In this document: in pieces, positions 1 through 9,080 of the stretch
Position numbering within the stretch: the first letter of the stretch is position 1
How the letters are laid out: the number at the start of each line of letters is the position of its first letter
Assembly: GCF_000315625.1 (NCBI RefSeq)
Contig: NW_005434392.1
Span: 234 to 33,055 of the forward strand
Length of the DNA stretch: 32,822 bases
Direction: 5' to 3'
Origin: Guillardia theta CCMP2712
Lineage: Eukaryota > Cryptophyceae > Pyrenomonadales > Geminigeraceae
Program-made: the position numbers and the translations under genes
Notes under the pieces: generated by a model
Database searches by the model: none
The model's input: the letters and a program-made list of their open reading frames with translations, nothing else
What the model was told of the DNA's origin: nothing

Positions 1-1087
1 TGAGCCTCTCCATGACCTCAGATGGAAGGTGGGAGGGGATCTGGGGGTATGTTTGCGGTGGGGCTCCCGACGTTACGAGTTTTTTGTAAGGCGGGCCCTG
101 CGGGCCCGCCTCAGTATATATATGAGTCGGATGACACAAGGAGGTATCAGATCAGTCTAGATGGAGGCCAATGAGCCTCTCCATGACCTCAGATGGAAGG
201 TGGGAGGGGATCTGGGGGTATGTTTGCAGTGGGGCTCCCAGCGGGCCCTGCGGGCCCGCCTCAGTATATATATGAGTCGGAGGTATCAGATCAGTCTAGA
301 TGGAGGCCAATGAGCCTCTCCATGACCTCATATATATGAGTCGGATGACACAAGGAGGTATCAGATCAGTCTAGATGGAGGCCAATGAGCCTCTCCATGA
401 CCTCAGATGGAAGGTGGGAGGGGATCTGGGGGTATGTTTGCAGTGGGGCTCCCGACGTTACGAGTTTTTTGTAAGGCGGGCCCTGCGGGCCCGCCTCAGT
501 ATATATATGAGTCGGATGACACAAGGAGGTATCAGATCAGTCTAGATGGAGGCCAATGAGCCTCTCCATGACCTCAGATGGAAGGTGGGAGGGGATCTGG
601 GGGTATGTTTGCGGTGGGGCTCCGCGACGTTACGAGTTTTTTCTAAGGCGGGCCCTGCGGGCCCGCCTCAGTATGTATATGAGTCGGATGACACAAGGAG
701 GTATCAGATCAGTCTAGATGGAGGCCAATGAGCCTCTCCATGACCTCAGATGGAAGGTGGGAGGGGATCTGGGGGTATGTTTGCGGTGGGGCTCCCGACG
801 TTACGAGTTTTTTGTAAGGCGGGCCCTGCGGGCCCGCCGCAGTATATATATGAGTCGGATGACACAAGGAGGTATCAGATCAATCTGGGGGTATGTTTGC
901 AGTGGGGCTCCCGACGTGAGTTTATTGTAAGGCGGGCCCTGCGGGCCCGCCTCAGTATATATATGAGTCGGATGACACAAGGAGGTATCAGATCATAGTC
1001 TAGATGGAGGCCAATGAGCCTCTCCATGACCTCAGATGGAAGGTGGGAGGGGATCTGGGGGTATGTTTGCAGTGGGGCTCCGCGACG
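1..1087. repeat. Tandem satellite array, unit about 171 bp
   Basis: The phrase TGAGCCTCTCCATGACCTC recurs at about 2, 172, 311, 386, 557, 729 and 1015. The full unit is therefore 171-172 bp; the 139- and 75-bp intervals are internally deleted units and the 286-bp interval holds a partial duplication. Each complete unit contains a GC hairpin with 9-bp arms (GGCGGGCCC, TGC loop, GGGCCCGCC; first copy 90-110), then CTCAGTATATATATGAGTCGG and a GACACAAGGAGGTATC stretch. The array runs off the left edge and stops abruptly at GGGGCTCCGCGACGT, after which unique sequence begins. ORFs inside it are by-products of the repeat. Confidence 0.95.
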
Positions 1088-1089
1088 TA

Positions 1090-1683
1090 ATGATCGGATG
1101 GCTTTGTTTTGAAAATGTGAACAGGGACGAGCGACTCCAAATGGGGTTCTTCCAAAAATTTCGTCTGACAGCTGATATGCTGCACTCATATTTTGGACAA
1201 CCAGGAAATACGATCGATTATTTCAAAACCTCTACAGAGCTTTGGATAATCAGAGACACTCTAAAGCGATGGCTCAATGCTCGTGGAGCTGTTAATTGGA
1301 ATCCAAGGAAAGCAAGGAGGCTTGACTTCGACATTCATATTCCTGTATTCAATTGCATACTTGCCTTATTGCAAAAGGTCCCAATTGATGACAAGCTTGT
1401 TACGTGTGCGGGATCAGAAAATGGGAAACAATTCACTTGGTGCATAGATGCAGAATTATTGAAAACTGCTTTGTTTCAGAGAGAGCTGCACATCCCTCTC
1501 AAAGCGAATCCTTATGATTTAGGACCTGCGAGGGGCACTATCTATCTTGAAGGTCCGCTGTATTTTACACTCGTTTCCAAGCCTAGCTTGAACGTCGATC
1601 GAGCTGTAATTAAAATGAAATTTTCGAGAATCGTGCGATTAGGCTGGAATAATGAAATTATCTGGGAATTCCCAGACCCTTGA
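1090..1683 (+). CDS. Unrecognised ORF abutting the satellite, 197 aa
   Basis: The frame is open through the last satellite unit, but the first ATG in unique sequence is at 1090, three bases past the repeat edge, so I take that as the start. The product is a 197-residue mixed-composition protein with several Trp and Cys and no signal peptide or membrane segment. It ends in EIIWEFPDP just before a convergent transposase-like gene. Its AT-leaning base use resembles that neighbour, so it may be a second gene, or a truncated remnant, of the same mobile element. The satellite edge so close to the ATG suggests the 5' end was replaced by repeat DNA. I do not recognise the family. Confidence 0.5.
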   Translation: MIGWLCFENVNRDERLQMGFFQKFRLTADMLHSYFGQPGNTIDYFKTSTELWIIRDTLKRWLNARGAVNWNPRKARRLDFDIHIPVFNCILALLQKVPIDDKLVTCAGSENGKQFTWCIDAELLKTALFQRELHIPLKANPYDLGPARGTIYLEGPLYFTLVSKPSLNVDRAVIKMKFSRIVRLGWNNEIIWEFPDP

Positions 1684-1754
1684 CTCTTTTGGCGCTTCGT
1701 TTTCTCCGATGATTCTCCCTCCCTTAGTGCTTTGAAGGAGAGTGGAGGGGATAG

Positions 1755-1878
1755 AACGCAACATACGTTTACAACGCAGCATACGTTCTAGTAAACGTAT
1801 GTTCATCGGATTAAGAAGGAGAGCAGAGGGGAAAGGACAAACGATACAGATTAGCCGCAACATACATTTACTAGAACA
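1755..1878. repeat. Inverted repeats between two convergent ORFs
   Basis: A perfect 13-bp inverted pair, AACATACGTTTAC at 1760-1772 and GTAAACGTATGTT at 1791-1803, encloses an 18-nt loop. The right arm (with flanks, about 1785-1809) is matched again in inverse orientation, imperfectly, at about 1855-1877 (CGCAACATACATTTACTAGAAC). This is the only gap between the ORF ending at 1683 and the minus-strand ORF ending at 1880. It could be a shared 3'-end structure or part of a transposon end. Confidence 0.75.
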
Positions 1879-1879
1879 A

Positions 1880-4609
1880 TCAGGTATGAACATCAGGTGT
1901 GCATTCGTTGAACGAGTGCAGAGCTAATTCAGACAGAGTGAAGTAAGACTGACAATCCTTCCTTGTTTTCTCTCCTGCTCCACACGGTCCATGTTCACTC
2001 AGGCTTTCGCCTTGCTGCTTCCTTTTCCCGCTCATTGCACAATTAATGGCTGGGATCGAGGTTTTGTAGCTGTGACGTCCCAAAAGCTGATGACGTCGTT
2101 CTACACAAGACAAACTCATCAAACCCATTGGGATTCCAAAAGTATTCCACAAATAGGTAAATTGTTCTCCAATATGACCCACCATCATCGAGTGCAGGTA
2201 GTGACTCTGCAATTGCTTGGAATTTGCGATGAGACAGATGATTTTTGTACACCAACTTCTGATTTCGATTGGTAAATTCTGAACATCTTCGCTGCTGATA
2301 GCTTCTGAATGCTGGCATGACAAAACTGTGATTATTTGTTTCCATTGCTCAATAGCACTTCTCCACAATTGAAGTTTTTCACCATCTGGAACCAACGAAG
2401 AAATAAGTGTATCGAAAATACGGATAAACTGATCGCACTGAGGTCCGCTCAGATTCCTTTGCGAATCCTTGTCCTTCAATACGATCTTGATATTGTTGTC
2501 AGCCAATAGCTTGTTGATTGCTGACAACTTGGACCTGTTTACTGCCAGGTGCACGACGTGATTTACCAACATGTTAACAATCCGAATTTTCAGATGCAAC
2601 ATACAGTAAATGAAATGAATAGTGTCAAAATTTAGTTCTTCAAGATAGCGACATTTTCTGGAGATCTTCACAGAGCGCAGCAATGGAAGGGAAAGTCCGG
2701 CAACGTCAATTTTTTCATCGGGATCTGCGAAGCATTGATTGAGTTTATCTTGATTCGAAGTCGATGCCAAAGCCTGGAACAGATGCTCGTTGAAATCTTC
2801 AATTGGGTTCGTCAAATTGGAACTGTTGGTTTTGAGAATCATGTCGTTCAGTAGCTTAACACTAAGAGGATCTGTACCATGCATCCTGCAAAGTTCTCGG
2901 AAGCTGACTGGCCCACCATTTATCTCCCGAATTTGGAGGAACTTTCCAGATTTCCGATCTGAAGTTTGTTCACAACAATGAATACAGAAAGTACCGTCTG
3001 AGTCGTTTCTGCCCCCGTGACTTAGCAGAGAATTTTGTCCCATTAAATCTGCTCTGAAGAACAAGACAAATTTGATGGTAGCATCCCCTATCTTCAAACC
3101 ATCTCTGAGAATGGATACTATGTCAGGCTGATAGGGCTCCCAGAAATTGAATTTCAGAGTTGCTGTAGTGTCTGACAAAGGAATTATCATTAGGGTACAA
3201 GCGTCCGAAGCTTGTCTTATGCGCTTTTCCTCTTCCGCCCATTGCTGAAGATTTTTGCAATACTTCTTGGGAACAAACACCGTGAAACTAATTTCTGTAT
3301 GCTTGGTGTCTCCACCGAGATTCCGGATAAGCAGCGCAGCATCTGAGTTCAAAGTCATAGCAATGATGTTCTCACGGTCTAGGCCAAGTTGCTTGAGTTT
3401 CATGGTGAGACTAGTTTTGAGACTGAGTCCATGGCCATGGTCTCGAGTGGAAAACATCTTCAAGTTTTTCTTCAGCCAGATTTTCTTCATGACCCTCGTC
3501 TTACAGATTAGCTTCGCAGAAACTGCAACCCTCTTCAATCTTTTCACGTGTGAATGATACGCGATGTAGGACCTCATAGGCATTCTGGATGCATGCACTC
3601 CAGTACATGCTTCATTGACATTCGGCGCGTATGCTCGGGCAACATATTTCAATTTCTTTTCAAATTTTTCGTCGGTAGGGATTTTTGTTTCAATGCACTT
3701 CTTGACGTTCTCATTCTGCATTAGGCCAAGGATAACTTTGTCAATCAACAAAGGGTTCATCCTTGGCGACACATTTGACTCTTCTCGTGGCCGCAAGCAA
3801 TTTCCAAGACGTTTCCATAGCTCTTCATGCGGTAGATCTTTCACTCCATGAATGATCGCTACCATCTGCAACACCTTCAACAAAACTGGGACCATGTATT
3901 CATTATATGCAATTTCCAACGCTTCTTGCGCCTCCGGGTCTTCGACATAGTCAAAATTGATGGGGTTCTCGTGGTGAGGCTTTGAAATTTTCGATTGAAT
4001 GTCTTGCCAAAACTGATCAAACGTCTTGCAGGGAGGCGCGATTGGCCAATCGGTCAGATTTTCGCCCACGCTATTCAAAAATTTGCCAATGTGCGGCTGC
4101 CCAGGACACTTCGAATCCTTAGTGTAAACGAAATTTTCGGCATCATCATGAGACAATTCAGGTTGAGGTTGAGCAGTTGAGAGCTCAGGCTGAGAGCTTG
4201 GGAGCTCACTCGAGTCAGGCTGAGAGCTTGGGAGCTCACTCGAGTCAGGCTGAGAGCTTGGGAGCTCACTCGAGTCAGGCTGAGAGCTTGGGTGCTCACT
4301 CGAGTCAGGCTGAGAGCTTGGGTGCTCACTCGAGTCAGGCTGAGAGCTTGCCAGGCGGCCGGCGCGGCAGTGACGGCGGCGGCGGCGGTGCTCAGGCTCA
4401 GAGCTTGAGAGCTCAGGCTGAGAACAAGGGATATTAAGAATCTCTCTACCATCATCACCCCAATCTGATGCCTTGTTGCGCTTCAAAACTCGTTTGACTT
4501 GTTGTTTCGCACATTTTCTTTGCTTCCTTGCCACTGGTCGCACTGTCGGAGAGATTGGTATCTTCTTGGAGGGGTCTTGATGAGGAATAATCTTGCTATG
4601 CATGTTCAA
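1880..4609 (-). CDS. Transposase-like protein, 909 aa (putative DDE/RNase H-like)
   Basis: One uninterrupted 909-codon frame from ATG at 4609. Residues 1-60 are basic. About residues 88-137 hold five copies of a 10-residue repeat (SSQPDSSE-L/H-P). The remainder looks globular. Features shared in outline with RAG1-like and related cut-and-paste transposases are an Asp in LNSDAALL (D423), an Asp in FRADLMGQ (D521) followed by a Cys/His knuckle CIHCC (from C542), a helix MLHLKIRIVNM, and near the C-terminus HSMMVGHIGEQF then GLMSLSCVERRH with E837. The D/D/E assignment is inference from spacing and local context, not from alignment. No introns are evident, unlike host genes to the right. No clear terminal inverted repeats or target-site duplication were found, so element limits are unknown. 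It could also be a domesticated or dead copy. Confidence 0.5.
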   Translation of the reverse strand: MNMHSKIIPHQDPSKKIPISPTVRPVARKQRKCAKQQVKRVLKRNKASDWGDDGREILNIPCSQPELSSSEPEHRRRRRHCRAGRLASSQPDSSEHPSSQPDSSEHPSSQPDSSELPSSQPDSSELPSSQPDSSELPSSQPELSTAQPQPELSHDDAENFVYTKDSKCPGQPHIGKFLNSVGENLTDWPIAPPCKTFDQFWQDIQSKISKPHHENPINFDYVEDPEAQEALEIAYNEYMVPVLLKVLQMVAIIHGVKDLPHEELWKRLGNCLRPREESNVSPRMNPLLIDKVILGLMQNENVKKCIETKIPTDEKFEKKLKYVARAYAPNVNEACTGVHASRMPMRSYIAYHSHVKRLKRVAVSAKLICKTRVMKKIWLKKNLKMFSTRDHGHGLSLKTSLTMKLKQLGLDRENIIAMTLNSDAALLIRNLGGDTKHTEISFTVFVPKKYCKNLQQWAEEEKRIRQASDACTLMIIPLSDTTATLKFNFWEPYQPDIVSILRDGLKIGDATIKFVLFFRADLMGQNSLLSHGGRNDSDGTFCIHCCEQTSDRKSGKFLQIREINGGPVSFRELCRMHGTDPLSVKLLNDMILKTNSSNLTNPIEDFNEHLFQALASTSNQDKLNQCFADPDEKIDVAGLSLPLLRSVKISRKCRYLEELNFDTIHFIYCMLHLKIRIVNMLVNHVVHLAVNRSKLSAINKLLADNNIKIVLKDKDSQRNLSGPQCDQFIRIFDTLISSLVPDGEKLQLWRSAIEQWKQIITVLSCQHSEAISSEDVQNLPIEIRSWCTKIICLIANSKQLQSHYLHSMMVGHIGEQFTYLWNTFGIPMGLMSLSCVERRHQLLGRHSYKTSIPAINCAMSGKRKQQGESLSEHGPCGAGEKTRKDCQSYFTLSELALHSFNECTPDVHT
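4191..4350. repeat. In-frame 30-bp minisatellite in the transposase-like gene
   Basis: Five 30-bp units starting TGAGAGCTTG at 4191, 4221, 4251, 4281 and 4311, plus a partial sixth at 4341. The length is a multiple of three, so on the minus strand it encodes five copies of SSQPDSSE-L/H-P. Units differ by single bases (GGAGCTC versus GGTGCTC). The plus strand is also open through it, which creates a spurious Ser/Ala-rich ORF. Confidence 0.95.
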
Positions 4610-5132
4610 CCTCTATCTCAAAGTTCAAATCAGAACACAAGTTTTCTTCCAGAATCTGTACTAGTGCGTGGACGATACCCAGCCCGCGCAAATTCAAATC
4701 CCCAGCTTTTTCAAATAAGTGTCCACGTACCGGTGGTTTGATACACGACTAGGGGGTAGGGTTTGTTCCCCACCTACCCCGGTGGCCATAACCTCACAAC
4801 AGGACCGGTGCATAGTCAAACAAGGTACTGTATCAATTCTTTACAGTACAAATATGTATAAACTTTGTACATATATATACAATTAAAATAAAATAATACG
4901 AAGTATGGTACAATTATGCCTAACTATGGTACAAAAAATCTGTACCTTTTATTTGAACAAAAATACAAGCATTAAAAACAAATTCAACGACCGCTCTGAA
5001 ACCAATCTACCACCTCTACCCCCCCAAATCCAGTGATAATGACGGGTCATTACCTATAACCGGTACTAAGACCCAGAGAACTGAGAAAAGCCACTTTTCC
5101 TTTGTTTTTCCTGGTCAAAAACCTACAGAATG
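4610..5132. other. Non-coding AT-rich stretch with GGTAC and GGGTAGGG motifs
   Basis: No gene seen. It contains a CCGGTGGTTTGATACACG block next to GGGGGTAGGGTTTG (about 4731-4762). That layout resembles 12209-12270 (TACCGGT, GGGGGTAGGGTT, GATACACG), so both may be copies of one dispersed repeat. Several TGGTAC/GTACAA words lie between 4825 and 4950. Confidence 0.5.
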
Positions 5133-5237
5133 GACGGATCCTGCCGGCCGGGCCCGTCAGTAGACCGACTGCAGCCTTCAGCCCCGCCTCAGACCCCCTG
5201 GAGGCCCGCCAGGAGGCTAAGTGTCCGGAGATTGGCC
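5133..5237 (+). repeat. Isolated 105-bp fragment of the 320-bp repeat
   Basis: Runs from GACGGATCCTGCCGG to GGAGATTGGCC and matches 7952-8056 of the tandem array. It is flanked on both sides by unrelated sequence, so it is a solo piece with sharp ends. Confidence 0.9.
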
Positions 5238-7740
5238 ATAGCGTTGCTTTTCCGGCCGGGCGCTCATAGGAAAAATTGGCAAGATTTTTTTTTTTTCGAA
5301 GGGCCTGTGGGGTCCCTTCATTTCATGCCATGTGGGAGTACCCTACTTTGAGAAGGCGTGTAGGAGGGTACTCGCTCTTAGGAAAATCGTTGCTGCGCAG
5401 GGCCAGAGAGGGGTAGGGTGATTTGAATTTGGTTGCTTGGACACTTCACCACGCCAAACCAAAGTAAAAGTACGAATTTTAGAAGTATCTGTGGTACCAA
5501 CTTAATATTGCAGCGTTTATATGGTACAAAACGAGGGCCAAACTGGTCGGAACTTCGACTTCCGAGAACCCCTCCGTTTGACTTTCGTTGGGGGGTGGGG
5601 TGGGTATGGAGCACCCTCAACTACCCACCTTTGAACCAGTTTGAAACTCTGTGATAGGGGGTAGGGGGTAGCCCCCATTTCTCATTCCCCAAGCCCCCTC
5701 TCCCTGGACGAGCAAGAGGCGATGAAATGGTGCCTTCCTGACTCGCGAGGATGAACCTCGATATTGAGAGACTTCGAATCCAACCCAACTGAGATAGGAA
5801 TGAGATGAAGATCTCATATCATACCTGTAAGAGATGATCGAGCTTCTTTCTCAACTCTGCAGGTTGGGCCAAGGTTTGAATCATCCATCGTGTACTGGAA
5901 TATGCACCCTAGGTACAAACAATCCGCGTGTGTACTTGAAAATATTCTTCGAAGACAAGATGAAATTTTCATGAACAGCTAAGCAACTAATGATAGATTC
6001 ACCATTGAACAGAATCAACTCTGATTGACCCTTCTTTCAAATTGCCGTAGGTTGAACGTTGAGCTCAAATGCATGATTTGTGAGAAATTTGTATCAAACT
6101 GTACCTTAAGCGACTTTGCTGTCTAGATATGTGTTCTCATGTCATCACTCACTTTCAATTCTTCTAGTCTTACGGTCAGGATTCATGCACCTCACTTTTC
6201 TATAGAGAAAGCTTTACATGCTCAACCGTTCAATGATGCATGAAGAGACGTTTGCACAAAGGATTTCTTTACCTGCCAGGATAGATGACTTTGAATCATC
6301 GTTGTTGATCATGAATCACTATACCCATGATCAAGTGGATTGACAATTGCATTTCCATGTTTCATGACGTTGGATGATTTTTCTGCACTGCAACTAAGTT
6401 CTTCCTTTGTCATGACATTTCCACAACGCTGCAGAAACCTAGTTAGAAATGAAACAATGTGCAGATGAATCTGATATCAATAAATGAGATGTTCTTCGAA
6501 TCAATCCTGCCTTGTTTGGACAGTTCGCAATGCTACCATGCAACAGTAGAGTTCTTGTCGCATTTGGCTCTACAGAGGGGTGCCTTGTTCAACAGAGCAA
6601 ACACTCGATGATTGTAAACAAGAAGCATGTGACATGTAGCCACATCATAAATGCTGTACGGCCTGGAATATCAGCATCTTCAAAGTGCTCGTGTTTGCTG
6701 TGACCGTTTCATCTGCTTGGCAGCGGCTCATTGATGGACACACGATCTGATGCAAGTTCACACCAGTAATATTTAGATGATGCATCATGTGATCAAATGG
6801 CATAGACCTTGGTGATTTGCAACATGTTTCATCGTTCCAACACATCCTTGAAAACCGGATGAAGAATCCTTCACGAACCACTGGACTTGCTTGTTATCAT
6901 TCGATAGTGCTGTGGATCATCGTGGTTTCAAGCAATCGAGCAGCTCACTGCTAAAATGCACTGTATTTCTTGCGAGCCTATCAGCCATCATCGTGAAGAC
7001 ATGTGTTCTTGAGCTCACTGGTGACTGTACGGCTTTTGAACAATCCAGTCACCGTCGGATGATGATTCCCTGTCGTCTTGTGTGTAATCTCCATCCATCT
7101 ACTCCAACTCAGTTTCCCTGTCATGCATCGCAGATAGCTTAGGGTATTTCACAACCCGGTTTCGATTGCAACGTATCCCTGTGATGGTGATTTTCACTTG
7201 TATTATTGATGCTCTTCGCTCACCAAACGATTTTTCGTGAGATCCACGCACTGTACGAAGCACTCCTCAAGGATCATCATCTCTACACCTCAGGAATTTC
7301 CCATGAGGAGGTTCGGTGAACATCTGATGTCTGCACACGCTGCCGCGGGCTCGCTGTTTGCGAGCCATGGTTAGGGCAGTACAGAGCGGTGCGACGTGCC
7401 CCGAACAAGGGGAGGCTCATGGCGTGTAGAGAGGTCGTTCAAACTTGTTTATAAAATTGTACCATAAGAAGGCTCTACAAATTAGTTAGTCGACTACCCC
7501 ATGATCTCAGTGCAACTTCTGGGGTGCAGCCCTACTTCTCTGTTTATACTCAACCATTCCACAATACAGTTTAAAATATCTTATTGGAAAACAACATCAG
7601 AGTTATAAACCTGAAATTTGGACCCTGTTTGAAATCCTCAAACACGCCACCCCCCAATCCACCTAGAAAGCAGAACAACCCCCTCACGGGAAAACATACA
7701 GCCCAAAGCAGAAAAAGCAAAATGTCAACGCTATGCGGGG
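5238..7740. other. About 2.5 kb with no supportable gene
   Basis: Only short overlapping ORFs (under 90 codons) with no domain-like content are present. The sequence is of middling GC and rich in GATGA/TCATC words. It includes GTAGGGGGTAGCCCCC near 5657 and scattered TGGTAC words (about 5493, 5522, 7457). It may be decayed mobile DNA; nothing more can be said. Confidence 0.5.
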
Positions 7741-8597
7741 GCCTGATCTCTCCGGGCGGCCGTGACCGGTCAGCGGACCGTGTCAGCAGGCCCGTGACAT
7801 GTCAGCCGGCTGACAGGGGCCGTGACCCGGCTGACAGGCTCACCTGACCGGTCACGTGACCGAGACAAGACTTTTTTATATCGCAGATCCAAAAACCCAT
7901 AGGACATTTCTCCCAGGGGGAAGAAAACCTCCCTTGACCCCCCTGTTTCTCGACGGATCCTGCCGGCCGGGCCCGTCAGTAGACCGACTGCAGCCTTCAG
8001 CCCCGCCTCAGACCCCCTGGAGGCCCGCCAGGAGGCTAAGTGTCCGGAGATTGGCCGGGGGCCTGATCTCTCCGGGCGGCCGTGACCGGTCAGCGGACCG
8101 TGTCAGCAGGCCCGTGACATGTCAGCCGGCTGACAGGGGCCGTGACCCGGCTGACAGGCTCACCTGACCGGTCACGTGACCGAGACAAGACTTTTTTTAT
8201 ATCGCAGATCCAAAAACCCATAGGACATTTCTCCCAGGGGGAAGAAAACCTCCCTTGACCCCCCTGTTTCTCGACGGATCCTGCCGGCCGGGCCCGTCAG
8301 TAGACCGACTGCAGCCTTCAGCCCCGCCTCAGACCCCCTGGAGGCCCGCCAGGAGGCTAAGTGTCCGGAGATTGGCCGGGGGCCTGATCTCTCCGGGCGG
8401 CCGTGACCGGTCAGCGGACCGTGTCAGCAGGCCCGTGACATGTCAGCCGGCTGACAGGGTCCGTGACCCGGCTGACAGGCTCACCTGACCGGTCACGTGA
8501 CACATCACGTGACCGAGACAAGACTTTTTTTATATCGCAGATCCAAAAACCCATAGGACATTTCTCCCAGGGGGAAAAAAACCTCCCTTGACCCGCC
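7741..8597 (+). repeat. Tandem array of a 320-bp GC-rich unit (2.7 copies)
   Basis: The word GCCTGATCTCTCCGGGCGG starts units at 7741, 8061 and 8382, so the unit is 320-321 bp; the difference is in a T-run. The first third of each unit is crowded with TGAC/GTCA words (CCGTGACC, GGTCAGCGG, CCGTGACATGTCAG, CCGGTCACGTGACC). The rest contains a CTTTTTTATATCGCAG segment and the dispersed GGATCCTGCCGGCCGGGCCC core. The third unit carries a CACATCACGTGAC duplication and is cut off after CCTCCCTTGACCC at about 8597. Confidence 0.95.
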
Positions 8598-8641
8598 TTA
8601 GAAAAAACTCGTAACGTCGGGAGCCCCACTGCAAACATACC
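8598..8641 (-). repeat. Inverted scrap of the 171-bp satellite
   Basis: CGCCTTAGAAAAAACTCGT and the bases up to ACTGCAAACATACC are the reverse complement of the satellite segment that reads GGTATGTTTGCAGTGGGG through CTAAGGCGG (compare about 610-655). It is fused directly to the truncated third 320-bp unit, so the two repeat families have recombined or inserted into each other here. Confidence 0.9.
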
Positions 8642-9080
8642 GAAGATCAGGAGCCTGGCCCGATTTCAGAGGTCATGTGATGGGTGAGGAGGTGTTCCGA
8701 AGCCCACAAGTACCTGACCAAGGCGAATGCGCAACCGCAACGATCCGCCATGAAAGCAACGCCGAAATGGCTAAGTGTGAAAGACCTGGTACAAATTTGT
8801 ACCAGGCATGAGTACCATGATTGTCAGGGAACTTGAGTGAAATCTCTGGATATCCGGTACAGTCCTTTTGTACCAGTAAATACGTCCTACAACAGTAATA
8901 AACTGCGCTTCTTTTTTTTTCGTGAAGTATAACCCTTTTCAAGGTTGCGCCCTGAGCTCAATGCTTTTATAGTTTCAACACAGTATGACCAACACGCCGG
9001 GTAAAACAGCTAGTCCATAACGCAACAAACCGGCAATTCAAAAAAAATTCATTTAAAGCCAAAATATTTCAGTCAACAAT
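8642..9080. other. Upstream region of the sugar-enzyme gene
   Basis: No ORF of note. It holds a perfect 22-bp palindrome at 8785-8806 (CCTGGTACAAA and its mirror), further GTACC words at about 8812 and 8858, an oligo-T run at 8912, and AT-rich sequence before the ATG at 9081. Any promoter of the downstream gene would lie here; I see no clear TATA box. Confidence 0.55.

Noticed and set aside
1-1087. A CRISPR array or primate alpha satellite (171-bp unit)
   Set aside because: There are no unique spacers between repeats, and the sequence bears no likeness to alpha satellite. The shared unit length is coincidence.
546-1189. Several overlapping ORFs in the first kilobase
   Set aside because: They repeat with the satellite unit and change frame with its indels, so they are not genes.
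4177-4437. Plus-strand ORF with QAESLGAHSS repeats
   Set aside because: It is the antisense of the 30-bp coding minisatellite. The minus frame continues as a 909-codon protein, the plus frame does not.
7584-8488. ORFs of 77-103 codons with repeated Arg/Ala/Asp-rich ends
   Set aside because: They are identical segments of the 320-bp array read in one frame; there is no independent coding signal.
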